Source of the DNA: Moringa oleifera
Lineage: Eukaryota > Streptophyta > Magnoliopsida > Brassicales > Moringaceae
Reading direction: 5' to 3'
Length of the DNA: 64,000 bases
NCBI GenBank assembly: GCA_021397835.1
Contig: JAJFZO010000581.1
Span: 310,001-374,000 of the forward strand
In this document: one piece after another, positions 38,501-51,762 of the stretch
Numbering within the stretch: position 1 is the stretch's first letter
Layout of the letters: each line of letters begins with the position of its first letter
Program-made: the position numbers and the translations under genes
Notes under the pieces: generated by a model
Seen by the model: only the letters and a program-made list of their open reading frames with translations
Told to the model about the DNA's origin: nothing
The model's database searches: none

Positions 38501-38565
38501 CTCATGCCTCGGCCTCCAATGCCGTTGCCAGCAGAGAAAAAGAGAAGAAGTGGCTTAAATTCTAA
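35508..38565 (+). CDS. CCCH zinc-finger and G-patch protein (C3H22-like)
   Basis: This is a nuclear RNA-associated protein with one CCCH finger, a Tudor-like N-terminal segment and a G-patch. Human ZGPAT is the animal counterpart. Four exons, 35508-35639, 36305-36619, 37305-37365 and 37571-38565, total 1503 nt, 500 residues, as in Arabidopsis At2g24830. The N-terminal coiled coil ([20 protein letters not shown]) precedes [22 protein letters not shown], the Tudor-like part. The finger is C-x7-C-x5-C-x3-H in exon 3 ([19 protein letters not shown]). An acidic Ser/Glu tract follows, then the G-patch [20 protein letters not shown] with [14 protein letters not shown] Lys/Arg-rich NLS-like region and a long C-terminal coiled coil (about residues 420-500) end it. 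Exon 3 is 61 nt, so skipping it would both lose the finger and shift frame. Confidence 0.94.
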
Positions 38566-41500
38566 GAGTTGGGATTATAAATCATTCTATAGCATGGAAT
38601 CATACGCCCTCTATAAATGATTTTTTGGGGAAAAAAAAATTCCTTCCCCAGGAGAATCAGATTAAGTGTCTGCGCGATCAATAGGTTTTTAACAGCTATC
38701 TAATTCAAATATTGGTGGTTTTGGCACAATTCATTTTTGAAACTCTTATCTATTTGTAATATACTTGAATTGGGAACCCTCTTTTCCCCTTGTTTATTGT
38801 GAATATTTCAAGTGCTTAGGCCTTTGCATTACGTAGTTAACAATGCCATCCTCTACAGGGGTTGAAGAGCTGGATGTATGCAGGACGTACATGGTCAATT
38901 GCCTGCATAGGCCACTTACATATATCAGATTTCTCCCTCAACAAAATCAGTTTTCAACATTGGCAGCTTGGCTTGCTATTTGATGAGCGTCAGTTTCCGC
39001 TTCTTGTGCTGCAAATGACAAGAACCCTCGATTTTGGGGAAGCACTGGCCAAGGCGAACAACCCACTATTAAATCAAATGGGGGATTTTTTTTTTGTAAA
39101 GATAGTTATTTTTATTATTTTTTGATTTTTTAAAAATAATTGTATATATATATATGTATATTTGAATTTAACTCTTTCTCTATTTTTTATTTTTTAAAAA
39201 AATTCATTAAAGTCTGATGTTTTCATTTCCTTTGTATGAACAGTAATTTTTAAAAAATTAATTAAAGTCATCTATAAATAACTCTTAGAGGATTTTAAAG
39301 TATATGACTATTGATTTTTTTTATTATCAATTGATGTGTGGGTAAACAACGTGAATATATATATATATATTTTTGTAAGTTTGAGATATAGGTTTTTTTT
39401 TTTTTTTTGGGTGAGATCTTTTAATATTTAAAAGAGTTTTAAATTTTTTTATAAATTTGAGAGACGATATGCTTTGTTTTCAGGTGGGGAATGAGTTTAA
39501 CAATAATATTTTTTTATTTTTATTTTTTTCATGATGTTTTTTAATCTGCGAAAAATTTGTTAAGTTTATGATTTCATTTAAAAATGTAATTCAATATAAA
39601 TATATTATTGTTAGATATGGTGAATCGATACACAAATTCAATGCGGATGGATACCATAAAAATATAATTTTATATACTATAATTTTATATAAAGATATAA
39701 TTTCGTAAAAATTATTGATTTATGTAAAAATATTATTGCTACATGCGAGTCGACATATAAGCATGATATAAATCAACAAACGATGTTGATATCATAATTT
39801 TACGTATGTCCATGCAAAATAGTACATGTTTATATAAAAAATTTATATTTTTATGTAAAGTTTTATTTTTGTATAAAATTAACTGATTTCGTGTAAATAC
39901 ATATTTATCGTATAAAGATATGTGTTAGTGTATATTTTTATAGTTTTTTTATAAATTTTACTAAATTTAATATAACTTTTATTTATTTGATATGTTATTT
40001 TTGAATTTCAGTCAATGATCATAATTTGAAATATATAACCTCAGTGTATTTTTAATGTCATTTTAAATTTAAATAAAACAGAAATCAAATCACCTTATAT
40101 ACACGTATTGAACCATAAACACAAAAAATCAAGTAAAGATTCAATATAAAATTTAAGTACACTCCAAATGTTTCATAAAAAATAAACAAAGTTATCGCAA
40201 TATAAGCACAATGCGAAGTGATCGATTTTTTATTTTTTTATATTTTATTTTTAATTATGATAAAAAGAAGATCATCACCAAAATACGATTGTTACTTAAA
40301 TGTTATCTATTTAATTTAGTTATTTTTAAATTTATATTTGAATTACTAAAATAATAGATTTGATCTATGATGTCAAAGTAAAGTTTGAAAAACAATTGAG
40401 AAGGAAAATATATTAACACCCACTATTTCGTTTTAAAAATAAATATAAACTTAATATAATGTATTTCGTAATATTGTTTATATATGACTTATAAATATTT
40501 TTTTATAATAAAAAATACTTATTAATATCAATTTTTTAATTTATTATATTATAAAAAATTTGTTATTGTTGATTTTTTATGAAATTCGATCATTATCATA
40601 GTACAAAAATATAAAATTTTTTTTTAAGAACATGAGATTAATCAGTTATTATTATTTCTTTTCGATTCAAACTCATCATTGATATTAATTTTTATTATTT
40701 TTAAAAATATTTTTAAATTTAATATTATTATTAAAATTTAACAATATATATTTATATGACGAGTAAATTTATATTAAATATTTTTTAATTTATTTATTAT
40801 TATAAATATTATAGTTATATTCATAATATTTACAAATATATATATATATATATATATTAGAGTATTGATTTATAATTTTATTATTATAAAAAATTTAAAT
40901 TAACATTTTTTACTTAAAAAATTAAAAATTTTTTATTACAATAAATATTATTTTTTATCTTATTTTTTGGGGCAACCTTCTTTTTTTCCTTTTCTATCAC
41001 ATTTACCTCACCGTCTTTCTTTCATTCATTTGATATCTTTATTTATTTTTAATAAAATCATAATTAGTTTACAAAATTTAAGAATGAATTACCTGATTTA
41101 ATGAATTCTTTTTCTGAATTTACTTTTTCTTCCAAATTTTCGCTTTGGGTAAGCTTTCCTTTAACTTTTTTTTGTTTTTATTTCTCCCAACTTTCACTTT
41201 CCCCTCTCTCCTCTTTCTTTTTCGATCTCTTTTTCTGGAATCCTCCCATTCTATTAGACAATTTGTCCGACAGATGAAAAATGATGAAGCTTTGCCACAC
41301 GACTTGGCAGAGTCAGGAGGTGCTCCGCACCTGTTCTGTTTCTTTCTTTTCTGATTTTTAATTGTTTACAAAAATCACATAAAGCTTATACTATTAAAAT
41401 TACATAAAATTTATACTTAAACGCAATCAATGTTTTAAAATTTAAACGATACCTATAACAAAAAGTTATGCAAAGCTTTAATAAATTTTATAAGAATTTT

Positions 41501-42211
41501 TTAAGAAATTATTATTTCATTTAACTCATTCTCGTAAAGATCTTTATAGAAATACATGCATCTCAAATTGGTAAAAAAAATCTGATAATATTTTCAAAAA
41601 TTAAAAGATCTTAAAAAAAAAAAAAAGTCTTCTATGAGCAATAAAATACACATTTCAAAAAAGGTTAAAAATAAATAATTAAAAATCGACTTTCCGAGGG
41701 AAAAAAATTAAATCCACTCTCCCTAAATTGCTCAATGAATATATGGCGTCCGGTGGAAGCCTGGATGAAGACTCCGGGCTTACCATGCCATTGCCATTGC
41801 CATTGATAGTCTACTTGATCAACATCGTACATCGGTCAAGGTCGAATATTGGTCGTCCAATGGTCTTTGGTGGGGTCGGCGTCATTGGTCCCGCCTTTAG
41901 CAGTATTTCTTCTTCGAACTTTCCTACTTTTTCGCTTTCCCCTCTCAAAAACACTCAGTCACTCCTCTCCTTCTACGTTAAGCATTTTTTGTTTCCCCTT
42001 GTGACTGGAAGTATAAATCCGACCAAGTTTCTTGCTCTTCAAGAATTTGGCTGTTAAGCTATAACACTGTCACTCCGTCAGCCATCCTATCTTCTTAGTC
42101 ATTTTCCCCGTTTCTTTTTTTTTATCTTTTTCTCTTATCTGTGAAAAGTGGAAGCATTCTCTGAATCTGCATTCTCTCTCTAACAAACAATAATAACAAA
42201 CATCAATAATT
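38566..42211. other. AT-rich gene desert, about 3.6 kb
   Basis: The first 0.3 kb is probably the CCCH gene 3' UTR. From 39080 to 41100 composition is extremely AT-rich, with TA dinucleotide runs (39355-39371 and 40836-40858) and long T tracts. No ORF with similarity was found; the frames at 38862-39125, 41145-41354 and 41728-42057 look random. The last 0.5 kb before 42212 is the likely promoter and pyrimidine-rich leader of the dynamin gene. Confidence 0.6.
40836..40858. repeat. TA dinucleotide microsatellite
   Basis: About eleven TA units within the AT-rich desert. A shorter run lies at 39355-39371. Confidence 0.85.
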
Positions 42212-45200
42212 ATGGGTGAAGAAATGAACCCTTTCAGCAATAACTCTTCCACCAATCAAAAGATGATTCCCACGATCGGGTCGTCGGTAATCCCGACTAT
42301 CAACAAGCTGCAAGATATCATGGCACCTTTCGGAAGCGAGCTGTCTGGGATTTCGCTGCCACAGGTGGCTGTAGTGGGCAGCCAGAGCAGTGGCAAGTCC
42401 AGCGTGCTTGAGGCACTCGTGGGCTGGGACTTCTTACCCCGTGGATGTGATATCTGCACCCGCAGGCCGCTCCGGCTCATGCTGGAGCACTGTCCCCAGA
42501 GAACTGGCGAGGATGGCAGGGAGTGGGGCGAGTTTCGCCACTTACCCGGGAAGCGCTTCTATAATTTCTACCATATACGGCAAGAGATACAGGTTTTCCT
42601 TTCTCTGTTCCTGCATTTTTTGAGTTGTTAGGTGCTCTTTCAGTAATCTTAGTTGTCTTTTTTCTTTTCTAGTTCTCTTAGAACTCATTATATATTGTTT
42701 CAATATCGATGGTTTTTCATTTTGATTGGTCATAGGTAATTTGATAAGTAGGCTTTGTGTTTAGTTTCATTTTTCTCTTCCCTTTTTTTCTTTTTGAGTT
42801 GAGTGCAGATCACTTCATGACACAGTGGGAGTTGGTGAGCTCTTTTTACAGTACATGTTAGTTGATATGTGGATTTTGGTGCTGTATACAAGGGGCTTTC
42901 TATCTTATATTGAAATTTGGAATTATATAACAATATAACTGGTGTTAACCCATTGAGTTTTTAAATTATATGGGCAGTGATGTTTATCATAACAATAGAA
43001 TGTTGAAACCCATGGCCATGCAAATAATGAATTGGTCGGGGACTTTGTTCCTATGTTGGATACTGCTCATTGGACAAGTAAATTAATAGCCAAAGCTTAT
43101 AGCATCTGCTTTGTATCTTAAAAACTGAGAAAACAACACCTTAGGCAATCAACAAATTGTTTTTGAACTTATTTTTCTGTTAATGCAGGTTGCGACTGTA
43201 AAAGAAGCAGGTTATAATAGAGGGGTTTCAGATAAAGAGATTGAATTGAAGATATCCTCTCCAAATGTTCTTAACATCACCCTCATTGATTTACCGGGTA
43301 TTACCAAAGTTCCTGTGGGAGATCAACCAAGTGATATAGAAATGAGAATTAGGAAAATGATAATGGCCTATATCAGCCAAGAAAATTGTATCATATTAGC
43401 GGTTAGTCCTGCAAACTCCGATTTAGCTACCTCTGATGCACTTCAGATAGCTAAAGCAGCTGATCCAACAGGTAGATATCGCCCTTCTCTCTCTCTCTCT
43501 CTCGCCCCCTCCCCCTTTGGTCTCATCTCAGTAGATGACATGCAGCGAGCTGTTTTTTTGAATATTTTTGGTAAGTTGTTAACTCTTATGTATTTACCAT
43601 CTGGAATTTAACAGGTTCTCGGACTGTTGGTGTGATCACCAAGGTTTGTTTTCCTCCTACTTTAAATGAAGTGGTTGTTTTCTCCCTTACTGTAGTTGCA
43701 ATGTTGACGATGTGCTTTAGTGATGATATTTTGTGGTATTTCTCTCTGAAGCTTGATATAATGGATAGAGGCACTGATGCTTGTAACTTTTTGCTTGGAA
43801 GAGTTGTTCCACTTCGTCTTGGTTATGTTGGTGTTGTGAATCGTAGTCAGGAGGTACAAGTGTTAGAACTTATGGGTGGGGGAGGGGGCAGGGGGTTTGG
43901 ATTGAAAATTTAGGTCACATCTATATTCATTTGTGTGTTGCAGGACATAAATAAAAACAGGAGCATTCAAGAAGCACTTGCCCATGAGGCGCGCTTCTTT
44001 CAAGAACACCCTGTACTTCTCACTTCCTCAAGTTAATATCTTTCCCAAGTCATTGTTGTTCCGTTGCACTGAGCATTTCGTTCTTTTACAATGACATGTT
44101 AAAGGTGTACAATGGTCTCTCCAATCGTTGTGGCATTCCTCAATTGGCAAAGAAGCTGAATCAGGTTCATTTCCACCTGTTTGCTTTCTGGTGTCAATAT
44201 TAGCATCCATGACTACATAAGCTTCTCACCGTTCTTGTTGTAAGTTCTATGAAAACACTTATCATGCATTTTCAGCATTACAATCACTTTTTTTTCCCAG
44301 AAGAACAAAGAATGAATAACTAGTTAACATTTGATTTAGTATTAGTTACATAAAACAAATTTAGACACTCTTTGGTGTGTGAATCCTCTGGCAACAATGC
44401 ACCATCCCCTCCCCCCTCCTTCAAGATGAAGAGCAAAACAAGACAATAGAAGCATGAATGCATGATATTTCACATTTCCATAAAAATATGGTAGGTAATT
44501 TACGAACATTCTTACAGGAATGAAAGTCAATGTGCTTTTGGATTTTGGTTGTAGAAGTTGCCGAGCTCAGTTTTCTTTTAATAATTGTCCTCATAGCATA
44601 TCTTTAAGTTTTTCTTAAATCATCTCTGTTGCTTGAATATCTGAAATGAAAGTGAGAGGTTCATGTAACTAAATCTTTTAGAGCCTTGAGACACACAAAG
44701 AAGATACTTAGGCTTTTGTCGGTGCTTTGGCACAGCTTTTTGGCCTATCATATTCTTTCTCGTTTCCTGTTACCTGAAATTATTTTGGTCCTTTAATGGA
44801 AGTTACTATGAGTTTTCCAAGTGAGATAATGAAAAGGAGTCATTCTGGAATTATCAGAGTATTTTCAATTGACATCAATGAACTTGTAACAGATGGGAGA
44901 GATAGGGAAATGTGATGCTTGAATAATCAGTTACGTCGTACCATTCTCAATCATTTTCCTGTCTGCACTTGTGTTTTGTTTCCTGTTTCAGATCTTAGAG
45001 CAGCAGGTCAGAAATGTTCTCCCATGTTTGAAGGCTGAGTTGAATTCTCATAAGCTAGCAGTTGAAAAAGAGCTGCAAACTTATGGAGAAGTTATGGAAT
45101 CAGAGGTAGGTTGTTTCTTATAAATTGTACGAGATGCTGGAATTTCTTAAGCAATTTCTGGTAATGAAGTGTTGCTAGGCAAGTGAGCTGAGTTGGCTTT

Positions 45201-48200
45201 TTGCTTATTGTGGGCATGCCCTGATTTGCTTGTAAGTGCCGATTACTGCCAAAGTTGCATCCACTAACCAATGGCTCTCAAAGTTGTAGACATAACTCTT
45301 GAATCTCGGTGGCTTTTGTTGTTTGTAGTTAATACTTATTAGACTTTGTAAATCATGGTCCGCCTACATACTAAATTTTGTGGGTTTGGATTTTGTAAGC
45401 AAATCATGTCTTCCTTGCTCCCTGGAAAAAAAGTAATAGGACTTAATATTATTTGTGAATTATGATGATTATTAGTTTTATTACCTTGATCTCTTTACGT
45501 AATTTGCCACATGCCCTTGTCTAGGTGGATAAAGGAGCAATCTTATTGAACATTTTAAGAAGATACTGTGAAGGTGAGACTTCACTGCGGACGAACAATT
45601 TTTATGTTCTTTCTTATTTGATTTGAAGCATTTTAGCTGACATGTAGCACTTGGTTGTTTCTGGAGGTGGAAATATCTCTCTCTCTTTTTCTCTCCCTTT
45701 GTCTGTGTAGTGTGGATGCGATGGATGGTAACGAGTAGAAACACTCAGTTAAACTTTTTTCTTGCTGGCTTTGACTTGGAAAGTGCCGATCTTCTTGAAC
45801 TTTCCAATTTAGTTTGAAAAATGAAACTTTGTTTGTTCTGTGAGAGTTTCATGGCATTGTTCTTGTTTCCCTCATGATATATATAAATCTCTGTGTTACT
45901 GTTGATTTTGTGTCTCTTATATCTGATTCATCGATTGCTATACTCGTTAGTGGTTGTTTAAAATTTCATGGTTTGCTTTTTTGGAGGTAGCTGCTACGTA
46001 TGCTGTCTACTGTCTACTTAATTTTTTTTTCTCATTAATGAGTTTATACATCATATTTTCTAAACAGTCTGCATTGCTGGCCTTAGTTTTACTTTGTCTT
46101 ATTCTTTCTCTCTATAAATAAAATCAAAATTCCACAGTCCCGTTTGTACTGGGCTTGCTGCAACCATTATTTGTTTGATTTCGGTTGCTTATTTAAGTGG
46201 ATTTATAATCTTCATTTCTTTTTAACCATCTACAATGCTTTGGTTCGGTATCGAATGCCCAACCCATCCTTCCCCTTTCATGGCATTGATGCCGTTTCTA
46301 AACTTCTTGTTTGATTTTCTTTTCTATTGATTAACAGATTTTTCTACTATGGTTGATGGAAGAAGTCAGGAGACGTCAACTAAACAGTTGTGTGGAGGAG
46401 CACGAATATACTACATTTTTCAATCAGTTTTTGTGAAAACTTTAGAGGTAATTTGATGTGATACTTGAAGCTTTACTTAAATTTCAAACTTTCAGAACTT
46501 TCGTATGCTTGTAAACTGAATTGCTTTCTTCCGTTCTTTCTTGCTGTTTTTGTTGATATGAATTCCTTTTGGAATTTCTTAAGCTATAGAATTGCCATTA
46601 TATGGTGTGTCGTTAGAAATTTAATCTGTAATTAATAGTACATTCTTATTTTTTCTTTCTTGTTCATTGCAAAGTAAAGTCCAGGAAAACAGATGTTAAA
46701 TTTCTCATATTTCCTTCAGGCACTAGACCCCTGTGAAGATCTAACTGATGAGGATATCCAAACAGCCATTCAAAATGCCAATGGTCTAAGAGCTGCTTTA
46801 TTTGTACCAGAGGTCAGCATAACCATGATTGCATAGGATACTCTCTATTTTGCTAATAAATGATATAGATCTGACCACGGCAGTACAGCCATTGGTCACT
46901 TCATTCCAGCGGAGACATGGGAGTAGATCACTTTCTCCGGCTTACCTGCCTTCTGGTGGTGGCTACTATTCCTTGATTTTTACCGAGTGTTGTCAATTGT
47001 GTAAAAATATCTGGAATTGTGCAGGGTCCATTTGAAGTTTTGGTTAGAAGGCAAATTGCTCGGTTGCTAGATCCATGCCTGCAGTGTGTAAGATTTGTCT
47101 ATGATGAACTGATAAAGGTGAAGAAATAATTGTGAATATTACTTAAAATTTTCATCTGACTGTTGTTTATTATGAAAATCATAATTACAAAGATGCATTT
47201 CCTCTGCAGATTAGCCGGGCTTGTGAGCCAATTGAATTGCAGAGATTTTCAGCCCTGAGAAGGCGAATAGAAGAAGTCATCAGAAAGTTTTTACATGACA
47301 GTGTAAAGCCTTGTGAGAAAATGATGGGAGATCTGATTGAGATGGAGGTAACATCATCTCCATTTTTTTTTTTTTTGTTTTTTGGATAACATAGTTTCAG
47401 TTTTTTAGAGCATTGAATTCTAGGTAGAGTGATACTTATACTGATGGCAAAGTTGGCAGACAATATGCAGTAGTTTTTTGTTTTCCTAGTGAAAGAAAAA
47501 GGGTAGAATAGGCTGCCCAGTCCTTGGCAACTTTTACATAACTTTGTTTCTTATGTATTTTGCATCTTTTCTTTGTTTCCTGTTTTATGAGAACTAACAT
47601 TATGTTTCTAATGACTGTTTTATCATAACTTTTTTCACCTCTGACAATTTGATGCTTTTATCACTTAATGCTATTGAAATCAAGGTGATTGATTACTTTT
47701 GGCTTTTTGATTCTGTTATGAGAAGAAACTGTGTTATCTGATGTAGCAAATTTACACCTTCTTTGCTGATGCACTTTAGAACATATAAATGGCAGCTTTT
47801 TTGATTACACATGTCTGATCATCCATGACATGAACTATTTGAGTTCAGTTTGTAATATCTATTCAGTTGTCAGTTTCTTTCACTCTCTTTTTGCATCTCC
47901 CCTTTCCCCTCCCTCTTTTCTGGTCTTTTGCTAACGAAGGCATGTCGCTTAAAAATTCAGATGGCTTATATAAATGTTTCACATCCCAACTTCATTGGTG
48001 GAAATAAAGCTGTTGAGCTTGCTATGCAGCAGCTGAAATCATCACAGGTATCTGCCAAGTTTGTAGTGTACTAATTACCTCAGAGCTGTTTCTTTTTCTT
48101 TCCTTTTTTTTTTTTTTGCCTTCTTTCCTTGGCCAGGGGAAGGGTTGGGAAATCAATGATGGTTTCTGCTCTTTTTGAATGCCACTTTCTGGACCTATTC

Positions 48201-51107
48201 ATAAGTCTGGGATGTTGAACATGACAAGATAGATTACTCAAACCAAAACCCAAGTTTGAACTTAAATCCTACAGATCTGCATTGATTGCATCTGAGTCAA
48301 ATCCAGCTGAAAATTTTACATTTTGGATTCTGTCTGTATTCAGAATTCCAGATAACGATATTAGTCTTTTGTGGGGGTGGGGGGGGGGGGGAAGGGGTTT
48401 CTTGGTATGGTAAATGTATATTACGCATCAAAACTAGTGTATAGGATTAATAATTATATGAGATGCAGTGATCTGATTGTATCTAAATAGCACTCTTCTA
48501 TAGTTTTATCTATGCCAAAGCTTTATCCATATGTATGTTTCTAATAAATGATATAAATCTGAATTTATAGCATATTTGATTCTTAGTTGGGTCAGATTAT
48601 ATTCAAATGACAGACCACAAAAAAACCATTCTTTGTGTTTTATTCTTGGATATGAATGTGATCCAGGATGGCACAGAGGGATCAGAGAAGGGTCAGAAAG
48701 CTCGTACTGTTGTAGATAGATTAGCTGCTGCTCTGCCTACCCAGGTCTATTCTTTTCCTTTTTAAGGTCTCTATAGAAGGCAATAATTCAATGCAAAAGA
48801 ATAGTGCTTAGAAAGTCTAAGCTGTGAGAGCCAATTAAACTAAGATCATAAAAGAAAGAGCAGAAAGATATTCCCATTTGATTAGACAAGGTTATTTCTT
48901 AGCTCAGTAGTCAGGCCTGCTCGAACTTTTCAGATGGACCTGTAACCTGAACTTCCACTTCTCATTATCGGATAACTTCTCAGGCTGGTTGAGGTTGACT
49001 TTCAATTGTCCCAGTGGTTCGAAAATTTCAGTATATTCCATTATTCTTACGCAGTATGTTGGATTTTACTTTGTAAGAACAATTTTGATTGATGTAAGAA
49101 AATTATTGAGTTAAGCTTTTAAACACAGACTCAAGTTAATTTCAACTTCTTTGCACTTGCGAATTGTTGCTAACGAAAGTTCATGCCATCTCGGTGCTGT
49201 TGAGGTAGCAGTTGGAGTTACCTGGAGTTATGAGATACTTGGAGATGCCAACTGAGGAACACCGAGAGAACTCTGTATTAAATATACATTGCATATATAT
49301 TATATACACATTGACACCGTTTGGTTTTTAATAGAGTTCTCACAGTTGAATTTTATTTATATTGGTACCATATTTGTATTCCTCAATAATCTAGTTACAT
49401 GATTTATATCACCCCATGCATGGCCTTTGGCAGGTAAGTCGTGCTCAGACGAACAATGATAAGCCTCTTCCAACTGGTAAAGTCTTACTGTTGATGATTT
49501 TCAGTTCTATCATTCTTTCCTTTTCCTTTTGGGATAACAATTATCTCTGTTCTGGTTGTAGTTTGGTTAAATTGTATGTGCATGTTCATAACTTAGATAG
49601 TGAAAACTTCTCTCAGGGGATCAGAATTTCTAGCCCATTACTAGCCTCTTGAGTGGAGGGATCTCTTCTCTTTATCAATGCCACATTTTCCTAATGTGTG
49701 GCCAATGTGGGATTCTCCTTGAGAAGTCATCCCTGTGTAAACTTCGAAATATATTTGTGGAAAGTTTATACTAATTGCTCAAAGTTTGTGATGTATACGT
49801 AACTAAAATGGGATGAATACAGCCGTCAAGCATGCTGAGGGAAAATTAGTCTCTTAGATTGTTGTTCACATAAGCAATAACTCGGGTAAATGTCATGCAG
49901 GTGGTAATCCTTCTGCAAAAAGCTGGGCTATTCCATCGATATTTGGGAACAAGGCATCATCTGAAGGGAGCTCAGCTAACATATCTCCTGTTGAATTGCC
50001 TCGTGAGAGACAGCAAATGTCACCGACAATCCAACTGATGCAGGCATTAACATGCTTTACATTTGCTTAGTTATCTGTCTAATCTATTTTATCAAACTTC
50101 ATTTACGTCACTCTTTCTTTGCCTTTGCAATGGCAGCCTGTTCCAGTTCTAAGGCCTGAAATGACAGATCATGATGAAGTGGAAATAATTGTAACCAAAA
50201 TACTCTTGAAGTCCTACTTCAACATTGTCAGGAGAAATGTTGAAGACTTGGTTCCAAAAGCGATAATGCACTATCTGGTAATCTTCCCTTTCATGTATAC
50301 TTTGTGATTACTTCCTCGTTAGCTTTAAATCTAAGATTTTTTCCATTTCATTAACCTGCTAGGTCAATCAAACAAAAAGGCATCTTCATACTACTTTTGT
50401 ACATGAACTCTACAGGTTCGTCACCTTTTTATTCTGTACCATTTTATCTTCTTGAATGTTCGTGAATGCACGTGGATTAAAAGGGACCTTTCACAAATTG
50501 TCAGTCTGGTCACCATACATATTTTCTGAGTTTTCATACTTATCCAGGCTTAAATTTTAACATTTTCCTTCTAATTAAAACAATATTGCGTAAAAGAAAA
50601 AGAAATATAATGTAATCCAACAGAGATTTTTAGTAGTGATAGCTGCCTTGTGGAGCAGCTTCTAACTCCAAATGAAGAAGGGATGATTTGGTCGATTGAA
50701 AGTGAGCTCATGCTGTATGTTTGATTGTTCGGAACGATGAAATGGGGCTTCTGGTTGTGAATATTTTAGCTTGCTTTCTCTGTGAACCATGCAGAAAGAA
50801 CCTTGTTGAAGGGCTCTTGCAGGAGGAGGATGAGGTTGTTGTAAAAAGGGCGCATGCCCGAGAAATCTATCGTGCTTTAGAGCAGGCTGTTCAGGTTAGT
50901 GAAAACATAAGATCGTTACCTGTTCTGCATCCCCAAAAACTCTCTCGAGACTCCTTTCATGAACCTAAAATTAACAGGAGACTTGCCAGTCTTGAATTTC
51001 TACCGAAATTTCTCTGTTCCTGCAATCTGAATCGCTTTATCTTCATCTCATAGACACTCGACAACGTTGAATCTGATGCATTTGCGCAAAGTTTGGATTC
51101 AAGCTGA
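42212..51107 (+). CDS. Dynamin-related protein 3-type GTPase (diverged DRP3A/B-like)
   Basis: This is a large GTPase of the class that constricts mitochondria and peroxisomes during division. Twenty exons are rebuilt: 42212-42592, 43189-43471, 43615-43643, 43752-43853, 43944-44012, 44105-44164, 44992-45105, 45525-45573, 46338-46447, 46720-46812, 47025-47117, 47210-47347, 47961-48047, 48667-48744, 49434-49476, 49901-50043, 50137-50277, 50363-50415, 50795-50894 and 51054-51107. The sum is 2220 nt, 739 residues, somewhat shorter than usual DRP3 (about 780-810). Intact motifs are the P-loop GSQSSGKSS (56-64), the DICTRRPL region, DLPG (161-164) and TKLD (230-233). The middle domain has [13 protein letters not shown], and the GED lies in about residues 620-720. 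Family positions are altered, for example [10 protein letters not shown] where plants usually have GRDFLPRGND, and DACNFLLG. The intron after exon 16 appears to be GC-AG. It may be a specialised DRP3 paralogue. Confidence 0.9.
43874..43895 (+). other. G-quadruplex-forming motif in DRP3 intron 4
   Basis: Four G-runs of three to five bases with loops T, A and CA begin 20 nt past the exon 4 donor, on the transcribed RNA sense. It is a textbook intramolecular G4 pattern. An influence on splicing is possible but unshown. Confidence 0.75.
48373..48397 (+). other. Poly-G / G-quadruplex-prone tract in DRP3 intron 13
   Basis: G5-T-G13-AA-G4 on the sense strand. It is a mononucleotide-run hotspot and a potential G4. 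Its length may vary or be misread. Confidence 0.75.
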
Positions 51108-51762
51108 GGTGCTCATACTACCCAGAGAATCACCAGGCTTTTCATGGCGTAGTTAAGTATCATTGAGGAATTTAGAGCTCGCATGATTTTATTCAGAAGA
51201 ACTGCAGCATTGATTCCTGGCTCAGAAGAGACTGCAAACTATTAATAGCCATAGCCGTTGCTAAATGGATATATGCTGCAATCAGTGTCCACTGGATGAG
51301 ATGCACCCAGCCTCTATTTGTATTAGCAAGAGACCTTGTTCAGAGTTGTTTTCAATTTGAGTAATGTAATACTGTGATTGTGTTGTTTGCAATATAATTA
51401 AAACCAAATTTTAATTGGAGATATCCTTTGTCTAATTTCAACACCCGTAACTTAGGTTAAATTATTAAAAAAAAATAAAAATCACAAGAGGTTAAAATAT
51501 AAGCATTTTATTAAGAGCTAGGAATGATGAGATACGATACATTAATTTGGTGGGTCTGCGGATAAGAGGATGGTCAGTAGCAAAACGACGCCGTTGCCGC
51601 TTACTCGAAACTGAAACAGAGGACTGGATGCGCATTTGTTGGATCAACTGATAGAGAAAGAATTGGCAAGAGGTCTTGGTCCCTTGTTCTTAAAACCCTA
51701 GTGTTTTTAACTTCAAGTTGGCGCTTGCAGCAATTGGCAGTGGCAAGTGTGTGTGGTCAACG
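51108..51762. other. Intergenic: DRP3 3' UTR and DBR1 promoter
   Basis: A polyadenylation-type AT-rich part (51390-51520) is followed by about 240 bp leading to the DBR1 start. Both genes run on the same strand. Nothing else is seen. Confidence 0.6.

Noticed and set aside
39100..41100. AT-rich desert considered as a MITE or LTR element
   Set aside because: No terminal inverted or long direct repeats could be identified by eye, and there is no coding remnant.
41145..42057. Plus-strand frames just above the DRP3-type gene
   Set aside because: Phe/Leu/Ser-rich translation of T- and C-rich leader and promoter DNA; not linked by splicing to the dynamin ATG.
50002..50008. GTGAGAG as the donor for DRP3 intron 16 instead of the GC site
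   Set aside because: It leaves phase 1, which makes the next exon hit a stop codon after eight codons and removes conserved sequence.
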